From NCBI GenBank assembly GCA_023376005.1, contig CM042139.1, positions 144,401,798-144,465,797 of the forward strand: 64,000 nucleotides of DNA, given 5' to 3'. The notes beneath the pieces were generated by a model. The model had not been told where the DNA came from and did not search any database. It was given only the letters and a program-made list of their open reading frames with translations. This DNA comes from Doryteuthis pealeii. Taxonomy: Eukaryota; Mollusca; Cephalopoda; Myopsida; Loliginidae. Positions 31,830-42,644 of this stretch are shown in pieces. How positions within the stretch are numbered: position 1 is the first letter of the stretch; every line of letters begins with the position of its first letter. The position numbers were made by a program, and so were the translations under genes.

Positions 31830-32579
31830 ATTTTCGATTTGTGCTATTTTTCGCTGTCGTAGACTGAAGTTGCGAGTGGTGTTGTGTTAAAAATCAACTA
31901 GAAATTAATATTATTCAGAAATAAAATAAAAATGAAAACTTCAGATTTTGTCGCAAATGCTGCATTATCGGAAGAGGGTAATAGAGATTTGAAAAATGAC
32001 TGATCAACAGGAAATATTAAGCTCAGTCAACAAAAATATAAATAAATGGAACCCGCACACAGATGAGTGTAAAACTAATAAAAGCTCCAGACTAAGTTGG
32101 TAACGATACTTTGCGCATTTAAGTGAATAAAGATGGCCCTTAGATAAAATCTAAGAAATTTTTGCAAATATCCGGAAACGGAAGGATAGCAATGAGTGTT
32201 TATTGGCCGAATAAAATGGCGTGATTATGTTGGCACCGGCGTTCTGAAGAAGTGGTCACGAAATGTGCGTGGGTGTTGAGCTGGATGAGGCGTGGCCACG
32301 TGGAATTTTCAGAATACTATATAACGAGTTCGAATATTGAGACAAAGTCTGACTGAAATTCGAACCGAAGACAATTCCCGTCAATCACCATGTATGCAAT
32401 CCTAACAACTTCAACTCTCTACAGTCGTCATAATTCGGAGAATAAAGATATCAGATATAGTTTTCTTCATCGTTCTTTCTTAAGTCCAGATGCAGTGGAA
32501 AACCCGATACGAATAAGTTAAAAAGCAGTATACTACAGAAACCTGTTTTAGGTTTACCACCCTTGCTTAAAAAATAGGC

Positions 32580-33140
32580 TTACAATCATGGTTAGTTGGC
32601 CACACCATAACAGTACACCCAGTAAGAAAATTGAAGAATGGGTGCAACAAAACCAAACACTTTTGAAGCAAACTATGGGAATCGGGACACGAACACAACT
32701 GAAAGGCTGAATGGTTGATCAATATGAAGAACGAATTACAAGAAATCGAGGAATGACCGGGGGCTTAAATATATCTCACAAAGAGGAACCCTCAAGAAAA
32801 TTAGAAATTGAACGGCACCAGACCACTTCATGGCTTCTGGTTCAAATGATTTACGCTTACTCGATTAAACAACTGCACAAGTGCCTATAAGAGGCAAAAT
32901 TCCTAAATGGATAACGAAATGAAAAACTACCCTGATCAGAAAGATGCTACAAAAGAAACCACCCCTAAGCGCATACAGGCCGATAACCTGTCTTCTAATC
33001 ATGCGGAAAATCTTGACCGCACAGATAAGAGAAATCTATTTTTCGATTGAAGCTGCGGACTTCTTGAAGAACAGAAAGGTTTTCACAAAGAATCTTGAGG
33101 CATTAATGACATTCTGTACATAGACCAGCTCTATCTTGTT
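32580..33140 (+). pseudogene. Family 1-type LINE, start of RT domain
   Basis: Readings include KIEEWVQQNQTLFEANYG, WLHGFWFK-type text in one frame, then KPPLSAYRPITCLLIMRKIL with the YRPITCL motif near the start of the RT domain, then EALMTFCT. Frames switch at least three times. A SINE-B follows directly, and a further RT piece lies beyond it. Confidence 0.68.
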
Positions 33141-33145
33141 GGAGC

Positions 33146-33335
33146 TGCGTGGTGTAATGGTTGTCATTTGATAAAATGGACACTGAGAAACGAATTCAAA
33201 TAATGAACGCGGCTGTTTGCCTTTCTTATGGTGCCAATACCCTTCATCTATGGGTAAATAGTAGGTCAGACTATGCTCCTTAACCTTGGTATGGCAACCG
33301 GGATCGAAGGAAAATTCCCACTTCAAACCAAAAGT
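33146..33335 (+). mobile_element. SINE-B inserted in LINE
   Basis: Head GCGTGGTGTAATGGTTGTCA with a degraded B box (ACGAATTCAAAT), then the GTTTGCC, GGGTAAATAGTAGG and TTAACCTTGG blocks. No (TA)n tail. Confidence 0.72.
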
Positions 33336-33394
33336 CGTTAGTAAAAGCTACTTTGAGAGCCCCACCTCCAACATCTAATCGTTATAGTGATGAT

Positions 33395-33525
33395 ACCACT
33401 AATATACTAAAAAGGAAAATGAGGATACAAATTCATAAAAGATAGATCATCTGATGTATATGGAAGATATCAATATTTTTAGCCAAAATTTAAAGGAATT
33501 GAAAAAACTAAAAAAAGAAACTCCT
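33395..33525 (+). pseudogene. Family 1 LINE, RT catalytic box fragment
   Basis: Reads DHLMYMEDINIFSQNLKELKKL: the YMDD-type box with the first aspartate changed to glutamate (YMED). May be the continuation of the RT piece interrupted by SINE-B. Confidence 0.6.
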
Positions 33526-33539
33526 ATTAATTCTATCTT

Positions 33540-33800
33540 CTATATTTTTTCTTAAATTCGTCTAACTTCTGCTTGGCCATATCAAGCTCTGTTCTTGTTG
33601 GGTTCATATTCTTTATTGCGGTATTGTCTCTTTCTTTTTATGAGTTCCATTTTGGTTCTTGCTAAATTAGGAACATGGAGACATATTCTTGGTGTACACA
33701 CGTTTTTATCTAATTCCCGATCTCATCTTAACCCCACACGCGCAAGAGAACTAGCACAGGACACAACATGCATCTGCCCACAACGGCTCTCTGATCGATT
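33540..33800 (-). pseudogene. LINE N-terminal fragment, inverted
   Basis: Minus-strand reading LARTKMELIKRKRQYRNKEY is a basic, RT-proximal N-terminal segment of the same element type. No other domain is kept. Confidence 0.45.
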
Positions 33801-34059
33801 CTGAGTTAACATAATGAACTTTTCTAAATAGACACCCAGTCAGAGTATTCAATGATTCGAGTCCCGTTCCAGACGATCCCGGCGTGAAGGCTACTGCCAA
33901 TCAAATCCTATGAACTTACTTACTCTGTGTGATTTTCTATTAACAGTTAAATTTAAATCCTTATTACATTATAACTACATTATATTTAAAAAAATATATG
34001 CTGTACGTATTCCTTATGTAACATTAGAATGTTCAGCTAAGACATCGCTATAATAAAAT

Positions 34060-35387
34060 AATGAAGAAAGAAAAAAGAGAAACATCTAAAAGAATCGAAT
34101 TACACAATCATCAGAGCGGTTGGAAAAAAGCTACCTGGAGATTTAGAAGCGGATACCATCAAACAAACGGAGATAAAAGAAAAATGTAACAAAGGAATTT
34201 ACTTAAATGAGCCAGGAAACCGCTCGAAACCAACATATTCAGCAGAAATCAAAACAAAGGAATAAATACCTGGGCAGTCTCCCATGTAAGATACTCTGGT
34301 TACTTTTTAAAGGAGATATGAGAGAATCTTCGAAATATGGGCCACAGAACAAGGAAATTCATGACAATGCACAATGTATAACACCGGAGTAATGATTCTA
34401 GGTGACAGGAAAAGAAGGATAAAGATGATTCACTAACATTGCGTGGATGTAGCAATTCAAGGACTCGAAGAATATATAAAAAGAGTGAAGGGAGATTAAT
34501 TACAGCAGCCAGTAAAAGCAATATCATATAAATAATTTAAGGACAAACAGGAAAATGATAATAAAATCTCGAAGACAGAAATAGGAAGAAAAAACAACTA
34601 TAAATTCTTTAATTGATTAAGTAAGGAAATTGCATACAAAACTACATACACATGGTTGCACATAGGAAACCTAAAGAGAGAAACTGAATTTCTGTTAAGA
34701 GCAATACAAAATAGATCCATAAGTATTAATTCTATCAATGCTACAATCGATAATACGTAGGAAACGAGCAAGTGTAGGTTATGTGGGGAGAGAGATGAAA
34801 CAGTTAATCACTTAATAACCGAATGCAACAAACTGGGAAAAAGGAATACTGGAGTAGACATGAAAGGGTGTGGAAGTGGATCTACTGATAATTGTGCAAT
34901 AGACTGTTTACGCATACTGACAAATGGTTTAGGCACCAACTAGAATATATCTGAAATAAATGAGACGCATAAAATTATCTGAGATTTTGAGATATAAGCA
35001 GATCTTTCAATCCTGGTTAGAAGACAAACCCTAGATTTAATTACCAAAAATAAGACCTGTCAATTGATGGACTTTACTTGATCACAGACAACAGCGTGAA
35101 AAGGGAGAAGACGAAAAGCTTGACAAATACTATGACTTTGGCGAAGAGCTGATAAATTTGATGAACATAAAGGTGACAGTGATACCAATGGTAGTTTGAG
35201 CCCAAGAACCTGGAAAATAGACTGGAAATACTGAAGATTAGAGGAAGAATTGCAACCAGACCACGAAACTAATAAAATTGGCTAGAATACTTAGAAGAGA
35301 TCTTGAGACCTGAGGGGACTTGCAGTCACTCAGACTCCGGTGAAAAACCACAAGTTAGAGCTGATGTGAAAAGTTTGCACGATGTAA
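34060..35387 (+). pseudogene. Family 1 LINE, post-RT to 3' end, diverged
   Basis: Covers the LEADTIKQTEIKEKC stretch, the GINTWAVSHVRYSG stretch, a TWLHIGNLKRETEFLL stretch and a zinc knuckle with all ligands (CRLCGERDETVNHLITECNK, about 34,765-34,825). A frame-broken endonuclease region, the basic tail and a 3' UTR with ACTTGCAGTCACTC follow. Many stops. The 3' end runs into interrupted (TAA)n at 35,388-35,453. Confidence 0.75.
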
Positions 35388-35453
35388 AAAATAATAATAA
35401 TAATAATATAATAATAATAATAATAATATAATAATAATAATAATAATAATAAA
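35388..35453. repeat. Interrupted (TAA)n tail
   Basis: Tail of the LINE copy above. Confidence 0.92.
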
Positions 35454-35544
35454 CAAGGGATATATAGTAGTTAGGGAATCTAAAAGGAATTAATGCCTTT
35501 TGATTAATATGTCAATGCCAACAGATACTAACATATCAACCAAA

Positions 35545-35934
35545 GGGTATAATAAAATAAGTAAATACAAAGCAAAAAGATAGACAAGAGAACTGAAAGA
35601 ATGTGGAACATGAGGGTAAAGTTGGTATCAATTATAATTTGGTGCCTTGCAACCAAACAACAGTATTGTAAAGATCAGCTAGAATACTCAGATTAGTCTC
35701 GGAGACCTGAAGAGACTTGTTATCATTCAGACTCCAATGAAATATCACCAAGTAACGTTGATGTGAAAAACCCAAATAATTGGGTGAATTGGAAATCAGA
35801 AAAAGAATCGAAACCATCCAAACTACAGCACTGTTAAGATCGGCTATAGTACTCAGAAGAGTCCTGGAGACCATGGGAAGACTTGCTGTCACTCAACCTT
35901 CAGTGAACCACCGGCTATGGCAGGTGGGAAATCT
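35545..35934 (+). pseudogene. Two family 1 LINE 3' ends in tandem
   Basis: The first (to about 35,780) carries a RELKECGT..RVKLVSI stretch, the last codons and a 3' UTR. It is followed without a long spacer by a second 3' end (ELEIRKRIETIQTTALLRSA, then the 3' UTR) ending in a long (TAA)n. The segment recurs almost exactly at 37,551-38,185. Confidence 0.75.
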
Positions 35935-35953
35935 AATAATAATAATAATAATG

Positions 35954-36001
<48 letters not shown>

Positions 36002-36009
36002 TATATAAT

Positions 36010-36090
<81 letters not shown>

Positions 36091-36116
36091 TAATAAAATA
36101 ATAATATAATATAATA
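35935..36116. repeat. Long (TAA)n tract
   Basis: About 180 bp, tail of the preceding LINE end and 5' junction of the next copy. Confidence 0.95.
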
Positions 36117-37452
36117 ATGGAAACCCTTGTACAAATCATAAAGAAATGGAAGTCGGCATCAAAAGATATGACATGCGAAAGATGAAAAGGGGGGGGGGAA
36201 GAAAACAATAGACGGAATACAACTACAAAAAAAATAAAATCATGTGAAGAAAAGGAAAATTACAGTTAATTGGGAATTTTGGAAGCGGACATCATCAAAC
36301 AAACAGAGATGAAAGAAAAAGTTAAAAAGAATACCTTAGAATACCAAGAAAACTTCAAGAAACCAAGCTCTGTAGCAGAAATCTCATCAAGGGAATGAGT
36401 ACCTAGGTCTTCCCCATTATAAGATTCTTAAAATGAACAAAATAGAAACTCAGAAAGATAGATCAAAAGACAAGAAAATTAATGACAATGCACAAGGCAT
36501 TACACCCGAGAGATGTTAGAGACAGACTATATGTATCAAGAAAGGAAGGTGGAAGAGGTCTCGCCAACATCGAGGATTGCACAGAGGCCACAATCCAAGA
36601 ACTCGAAGAATATACAAAAAGAGCAAGAAAAGATTAATTACAGTAGCTATTAACAGCAGCTGCAACATATGGACAAGCTGTTCAACAACAAAAACTAGAA
36701 AACAGAAATGGGAAGAAAATCAATTACATGGATTACATGGATACTTCAAGCGAAAAATTGAGGATATTGCATATGAAAAGACCTGGACAGGGTTAAGAAA
36801 AGGAAACTTCAAGAGAGAAACTGAGTCTTTTTTAATTGCAGCACAAAACAATGCCATAAGAACAAACCATATCAAAGCAAAGATAGATAAGGCACAACGG
36901 AACAGCAAATTGAGACAGAGATGAGACGATCAGCCATGTATTAAGCGAATGTAACAAACTAGCACAAAAAGAATACGAAACCAGGCACGACTGTGCAAGA
37001 AACTAAATTTTTACCATACAACAAAATGGTATATGCATAAACCAGAATATGTACTTGATAATGAAACGCATACAATTCTCTGGGACTTTGAGATAAAGAC
37101 GAATCACCTTAGCCTAGTCAAAAGACCAGCCTTAGCATTGATTAACCAGAAAAACAGAATTTGTCAAATGATAAAAGAAAATGAAAAGATAGATAAATAG
37201 CTGGACCTTGTTAGAGGTTTGAAAAAACTGTAAAATATTAGGATGGATGTGCTACCAATTGTAATTGGTGTACTTGAACGGTCCCCAAAATTTAGAAAAC
37301 AGACTAGAGGAATTGGAAATCGGAGGAAGAATTGGGACCATCCAGACAACAGCATTGTTAAGATCGGCTCAAATACTAAGAAGAGTCCTGGAGATCTAAG
37401 GAGACTTTTTGTCACTCAGTCCACTGGTGGGAAAAACTCACAAGGAGTGAAA
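36117..37452 (+). pseudogene. Family 1 LINE, post-RT to 3' end
   Basis: Starts on the (TAA)n tract with METLVQIIKKWKSASKDM. Then come a G run, LEADIIKQTEMKEK, MTMHKALHPRDV-type and GLANIEDCTEATIQELEE stretches, and EKTWTGLRKGNFKRETESFLIAAQNNAIRTNHIK. The zinc knuckle has largely lost its cysteines. The endonuclease reads VKRPALALI (PD as PA), then the LEIGGRIGTIQTTALLRSAQILRRVLEI tail. The tail is a short (ATA)n at 37,451-37,459. The same copy reappears at 45,955-47,182 in the second tandem unit. Confidence 0.78.
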
Positions 37453-37459
37453 TAATAAT

Positions 37460-37550
37460 AGCGTACCAGTAGTAGTGGGGGGTCCTGGTCATGACCAAGA
37501 AAGGTCCAGATAAACACATTAACAAGATACCTAGCAATCCCAGCCAAGAA
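37460..37550 (+). pseudogene. Family 2 RLE-type LINE, C-terminal piece (interrupted)
   Basis: Starts right after the short (TAA) tail of the previous copy with a VPVVVGGPGHDQ-type reading (frameshifted), then a RYLAIPA-type stretch. In unit 2 the same sequence continues without a break into NPSLYEIQKNALCATAYLLTRL and a stop. Here it is cut by the duplicated segment and gap. Confidence 0.65.
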
Positions 37551-38185
37551 GACAAGAGAACTGAAAGAATGTGGAACATGAGGGTAAAGTTGGTATCAAT
37601 TATAATTTGGTGCCTTGCAACAAACAACAGTATTGTAAAGATCAGCTAGAATACTCAGATTAGTCTCGGAGACCTGAAGAGACTTGTTATCATTCAGACT
37701 CCAATGAAATACACCAAGTAACGTTGATGTGAAAAACCCAAATAATTGGTGAATTGGAAATCAGAAAAAGAATCGAAACCATCCAAACTACAGCACTGTT
37801 AAGATCGGCTATAGTACTCAGAAGAGTCCTGGAGACCATGGGAAGACTTGCTGTCACTCAACCTTCAGTGAACCACCGCTATGGCAGGTGGGAAAATCTA
37901 ATAATAAATAATAATAATGAAATAATAATATAAATAATAATGAATATATAATGATAATAAATAAAATATAATAATATAATAATAATATAATAATAATGAT
38001 AATAATAATAATAATAAAAAATAATAATAATATAATGATAATAATAATAATAATATAATAATATAAAATATATAATAATAATAATAATATAATTCTGGAA
38101 ACCCTTGTACAAATCATAAAGAAATGGAAGTCGGCATCAAAAGATATGACATGCGAAAGATGAAAAGGGGGGGGGAGAGAGAGAT
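37551..38185. repeat. Redundant copy of 35,560-36,200
   Basis: Repeats the two LINE 3' ends, the long (TAA)n tract (here more irregular) and the first bases of the next LINE copy as far as the G run. It ends in GAGAGAGAGAT at the gap. The copy includes the junction between two separate elements, so it is not an independent insertion. Confidence 0.88.
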
Positions 38186-38195
38186 NNNNNNNNNN
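38186..38195. other. Assembly gap (10 N)
   Basis: Ten Ns join the redundant segment to the continuation of family 2. The matching place in unit 2 (about 47,271) is continuous. Confidence 0.99.
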
Positions 38196-38396
38196 GTCCT
38201 ATATGAAATACAAAAGAATGCACTTTGCGCAACTGCTTATCTCCTTACGAGACTGCTATCAATGTGATTGGAAAAATAACACTCAAAAGAGGCAGTAATA
38301 AAAATAAAATGTATTAAATGCATATTATCACTACCTTCCCTCATCCTAGATCTTGGTAAAACTCAGTGAAGGATTGTAAGAAACCGAAAGTAAATA
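38196..38396 (+). pseudogene. Family 2 LINE, last codons and 3' UTR
   Basis: Codes YEIQKNALCATAYLLTRLLS and a stop, then a 3' UTR with CACTACCTTCCCTCATCC and GAAACCGAAAGTAAAT, ending in (TAA)n at 38,397-38,430. Family 2 differs from family 1 in its C-terminus and 3' UTR but shares the (TAA)n tail. Confidence 0.68.
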
Positions 38397-38463
38397 ATTA
38401 ATAATAAATAATAATAATAATAATAATAATAAGAAGAAGAAAAGAAGAGAGAAGAAGAGAAGA
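38397..38463. repeat. (TAA)n-(GAA)n tract
   Basis: Tail of family 2, grading into GAA repeats. Confidence 0.93.
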
Positions 38464-39130
38464 AGAGAAGAAATAGGTGTTGGAGGAGAAGAGGGAAGAG
38501 AATGAGTTGGAGAGGAAGGGGAATGTAATAGTATAAGCTCGGGTTGTCATAGCATTCTCCAATTCATTGATCCGAGGTAGAATTAACTTTAATTTTTGTA
38601 GACAAGATAGACAGAGATAGTGAAATGATGCGAAAACTGCTGCTACGTCATCTGCTGTAAAAATAAATAAATAAAATAATACATAAATAAATAAATAAGA
38701 GTATAGATAATAATCATGCCTGTAGGAGAGCATCCAAAAATTAAACTGCAATCAAACTAATTGACAAGCTCCTGAACCGAAATAAACTAATTTTGATTAG
38801 TTGAGTCTTTGTGGATTTTATAAGAACAAAACAAACAAAAAACAATGTGAAGAAAAAACCACAACTCAGAATGACATATGAATCGTTGCTGAAGTTGTCT
38901 CTACTGGCTGCTGTTGCAACTGGATGCTTCAAACTGTTAACAAGTGTCAGAAATGTGGTCATTAAGATGAATCTGATGCTGTTGTTAGCGGCACTATTGA
39001 AAAGTCTACTGCTACGATGTATTTATTCAATCTTGTATAATTTGCTTACTCACGACGGCAAATATTTTGCCGACACCAAACTGGAATTACATAGTCAATT
39101 TGTAGATATGACCAACTGGAATTACGAGGG

Positions 39131-39372
39131 TGAGTCAGACCCTCTTTATTCGGTCCCATGAAAGAGGGTTTGAGAGGCAAACATTATTCCAGTGATGAAG
39201 AAGTGAAATCTGTAGTGAAGAAGTGGCTCAAACAACAGTCAACAGAATTTTACGTGGCAGGGATACACGCTCTCATCCGTGGAACATTGTTATTGAGAGA
39301 AACGGTGACTATGTGGAGAAGTAGGGACGTGATCCACAAACTTCATTGGATGTATGATACATGTACCTGTGT
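39131..39372 (+). pseudogene. Mariner-family transposase C-terminus
   Basis: LFGPMKEGLRGKHYSSDEEV (39,146 on) then KSVVKKWLKQQSTEFYVAGIHALIR is the C-terminal end of a Tc1/mariner DD34D-type transposase, downstream of the last catalytic Asp. A small deletion after ALIR shifts the frame; in the old frame the text reads WNIVIERNGDYVEK and stops at 39,322-39,324. The catalytic domain and the 5' part are missing and replaced by unrelated sequence. A short SPDL-like trace precedes it. Confidence 0.8.
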
Positions 39373-40368
39373 TTGGTAATTATACCTATCCTAAACAGAA
39401 TGGCATTATTTTGACACACCGTCATACATTGCCACTTTATAGGTATGTCCAAGATTTCGGCACGGCAGTACCTAGCTCTTTCTTTAAATTGTTTAAAGAA
39501 TCAAGGAACACCTGAAGAAGACCAGAGGATTCAGCGACTGAAACGTTGTATTTTTACATACCACAATAAAGATGAGGATAACAGTCCGAAAAATCAAAAT
39601 AATACAAATATTTTTAACGTGGTTTTAAAGAAATGCTTTCTCTTCAAAAACAGCAAAATTTATGTTGAGTTTCATTCATTTTTTTTTTTTTTTAGTTTTG
39701 TTGAATTTTAATTCATGGGGATTAAGAATAACTCGTGAAATTTTGGCCATACCTACAATTTGTGTTTATATTAGGAGAATCCTGTAAAAATCAGGATACA
39801 TATCAGAGAGGGAGATTTCCAGCCCTACCGAAAATGGAATATACACTGTTTGCGGGCTTAGCATACATTGGGGCCGGTTTTGCTCAGTCAGCGGCTCTCC
39901 ACCACTGTGATCCTACCGTAAACCGTTGGCAGAGACTCACACACGTGTCACTTGTTACATTGAAAATCACTACGGGAACACCTCTGCCATCTTTTGTTTT
40001 GTCTGTGAACCAACCCTGCGATTGGTATTTGATTCTTTTGCAATAGGGGACCAGTTGAATGGAATAATTTGCTACAGCCGTGGGGACATTTGGTAGGCAA
40101 AGAGTTAAGAATAATTACTTGAAACTATTTATTTATTATTTATTTTATTTTATTTTTTACTAAGCAACATACATACATAAATTTTGTATTAAATTTGGTT
40201 ACGAGCGTTTTTTTTAGTAATTAACAAGAAGTGAACTCTCTTACAGTTCAAAGAAACATTTTTAATTCAAATTAACAAAAAATATCAATTTAATTCAGCA
40301 ATATGTGTAATATCACAATTTAAAAAAATGTTAAATAATAAATATATACGCACATACAGCTATGAATA

Positions 40369-40779
40369 CAGTGATACCTTGACCTAGGAGTACCCCACAA
40401 AACGAGTTCTCCGAGTTACGAGTTGTTACTAGGTCGATTTTTTACTTTGTGTTCAGATCTACAAATGAGCTTCAGATACGCTTATGTTAATATGTTCACT
40501 AAACATTTAAGTTTTCAAATTTACCATTTCAAGAAAATATTATTCATAAAGTAATAAACATTAAAACATATTACAGCACATCATTTATTACATTCTATTT
40601 TGTATTTTTTATTTAATTCTGTGCTATTTTTCTTAACGTAACAAAGATAGTTTTTTGGGGGTTGGAGACTGGAACGGATTAATGGCATTTCAGTTCATCT
40701 ATATGGAAAATTGATTTGATATACGAGAAAATTGATTTAAGAGTGGAATGAATCTAACTCGTAAGTCAAGGTACCACTG
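40369..40779. mobile_element. TA-flanked MITE, 411 bp
   Basis: Terminal inverted repeats begin CAGTGATACCTTGAC and (inverse of the right end) CAGTGGTACCTTGACTTACG. TA duplications flank at 40,367-40,368 and 40,780-40,781. No coding frame. The TA target and CAGT-type ends place it in the Tc1/mariner/pogo superfamily. A fragment lies at 29,935. Confidence 0.82.
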
Positions 40780-40938
40780 TATATAATATCAAGCCCAACA
40801 CATAAACACACATAGTTGACCTGACATTTTGAAAGCATTTTAAAACTAAGACACGGAAGAGGAAAGATTTGTAGCGAAATAACTACTATTTAGTCATAAA
40901 AAATGTATTATTATTTTATTGAATGATCCTCGTATATA

Positions 40939-41571
40939 TCTCTTATTATAATGGAGATTGTGGATTTATCTGTCTGTAACCGAACTATATCACTATACAA
41001 GTCACAATTCCCTTAGTTATTTACATCATATTCTCTATGATTTTATTTTTTATTAAACCTCAATTATTAATAAAATTGTTTTATATCATTAATACTGTTG
41101 ACCATATCTACTTACTATTAACATGCAATTGTATTTATATATACAACAAAATAGGTTTACAGTGTGAATGGGAAGGCTAATTTGCATATTGATCTTAAAA
41201 AAATTGATTTTAATGCATATGTGCTTAGTATTATGACTTCAATTTTTTTGGTTTTATCTTAATGAATATGAAAAAAATCTCGGGGATAAATATTAAAAGA
41301 AATTCATTAACAAGAAGAAATAACTGTGATATTATCCTGTACTCCTATTTAACTAAATAGTTAAATTACGAAAATTTACCAATGAAAGACGGGAGTAATG
41401 GAAAATGATAGAAGAGTTAGTTTCCAAGTTGTTCTATTTTTCAATCATACCCTCTCGTTCAAATCTTTTTATCTGCATTATTATTCAGTTTCATTTGCCC
41501 TTGTAATTTAACATGATATTTTTATATTAAAACTTAAATACTTGCACCCGGAGGGTGCATATATTTGCTAG
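40939..41571 (+). mobile_element. Short non-autonomous Helitron
   Basis: Begins TCTCTTATTATAATGG after an A. Ends with a hairpin GCACCC-GGA-GGGTGC (41,544-41,558), then about 9 nt, then CTAG, followed by T. These are the hallmarks of Helitrons: 5' TC, 3' hairpin, CTRR, insertion between A and T. It is 633 bp with no Rep/helicase frame. An internal part also occurs at 63,755-64,000, showing it is a family. Confidence 0.72.
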
Positions 41572-41619
41572 TACATACATATATATACATACACATATAC
41601 ATACATATATACATATGGA

Positions 41620-41825
41620 GGCGCGTGGGCTAGTGGTTAGAGTCGTGGAAAATGAACTCGTCGATTTGAGTTCAATTCCTAGACGAAGTGTGGCATTTCA
41701 CATAGGGCTAATACGCTTGGGAAAGGTATGAATCCATATATTCTCCCTCAGCTATGGGTTAAATAGAAGGGCAGACTGAGCCCTTTAGCCTTGGGTAGGG
41801 ATAACTCTGAATTCAAAATTCCTGA
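41620..41825 (+). mobile_element. SINE-B, full head
   Basis: Head GGCGCGTGGGCTAGTGGTTA with B box GAGTTCAATTCC, then the CATTTCACATAGGGC, GGGAAAGGTATG and GGGTTAAATAG blocks. The 3' end is truncated at GAATTCAAAATTCC. Confidence 0.85.
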
Positions 41826-42034
41826 GGTCGGTTCGTTGATTGGGTTTGTGGTAACCTTTGATGCACCAATTCTTTCCTATTGACTGTGCCAAAAAGTGTG
41901 GATGGTCCACACAAGCCTTCACCACTATAAACAAATCACTGTGTGGATGTTCATTGTATAAACACTCATACGTCGAAATCGACGGAGGATCCATCATATA
42001 TATTATATATATAATATATATATATATATATATG

Positions 42035-42291
42035 GGAGAATATGTGGTTAATTGAAGTCGTGCCTAATTTTGAAAGTTAATTAATTAATAATTAATTAAT
42101 TAGGCGGGCATACCTATTCAAATGTAAGGCTAAACAAATCGAGAAAAATCAATCTCTGTATGTACATTTCGGCCAGAGATTGATTTTTCTCGATTTGTTT
42201 AGCTTTACATTTGAATAGGTATGCCCGCCTAATTAATTATTTTAATTAACTTTCAAAATTAGGCACGACTTCAATTAACCACATATTCTCC
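42035..42291. repeat. Large palindrome, about 120-bp arms
   Basis: Starts GGAGAATATGTGG and ends with its inverse. The centre near 42,166 has a loop of about 15 nt between AATCAATCTCTG and its inverse. (TA)n flanks the left. The hammerhead SINE lies 90 bp to the right. Copy at 51,136-51,395. Confidence 0.9.
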
Positions 42292-42346
42292 AAAAATTTT
42301 CGGCTGAAAAGCCATATCAAAACACATCGTTTGTGTATTTACTTCT

Positions 42347-42530
42347 CATATATATAATATATAATATATATTAATAAGTCATCCACAGACACGTGTTTCG
42401 GCATTTCATACCTCTTCAGTGTGGCTAGACACAACTATCCTTAGGCTAGGGTCGAACTCAGACTGACCGCATGGTAGTCCGATATCTTATCCCTCGCCCA
42501 CTGACAGCTGATGCGGTGACTGGTGTTTTT
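42347..42530 (-). mobile_element. tRNA-headed SINE ending in a hammerhead ribozyme
   Basis: On the minus strand: a tRNA-like head (GTGGGCGAGGGATAAG around the A box, 42,485-42,502; B box GAGTTCGACCC, about 42,448-42,459), a spacer of about 25 nt, a complete hammerhead (42,383-42,424), about 35 nt, then (TA)n. This gives a Pol III-type promoter at the 5' end and a self-cleaving motif near the 3' end in under 190 bp. The head resembles Ser/Leu-type tRNA in its GGCGAGGG D-arm. Copy at 51,449-51,642. Confidence 0.72.
42383..42424 (-). ncRNA. Type I hammerhead ribozyme
   Basis: All parts are present and paired. Stem I CCACA/TGTGG (5 bp); core CTGAAGA (42,413-42,419); stem II GGTAT-GAA-ATGCC (5 bp, one wobble); core GAAA (42,396-42,399); loopless stem III CAC/GTG extended by the conserved A-U pair; cleavage site GTC with C as H17 (42,388). 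It should cleave RNA after that C. The very short stem III suggests dimer-assisted cleavage, as known for Penelope-like and retrozyme hammerheads. Confidence 0.85.
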
Positions 42531-42644
42531 AAACTATTAATATATATAATTTCAGAATATAATGTTTAAATTAAGTCGTTTACACAACTAAACATCTTAT
42601 ATAATAAAGAAATATATTGATTGTTATCTTAACAATGTTTACGC

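Noticed and set aside
38811..39161. 116-residue frame (unit 2: 47,876-48,238) as a real protein
   Set aside because: It has hydrophobic stretches, but ends in the out-of-frame mariner remnant, starts without context, and is seen twice only because of the duplicated interval. No domain recognised.
39480..39580. CTGAAGA...GAAAC series at about 39,513-39,545 (and 48,590-48,625) as a hammerhead
   Set aside because: Both core strings are present, but the intervening 20 nt do not form a stem II and no stem I or III pairs. Probably a retroelement end that only resembles the motif.
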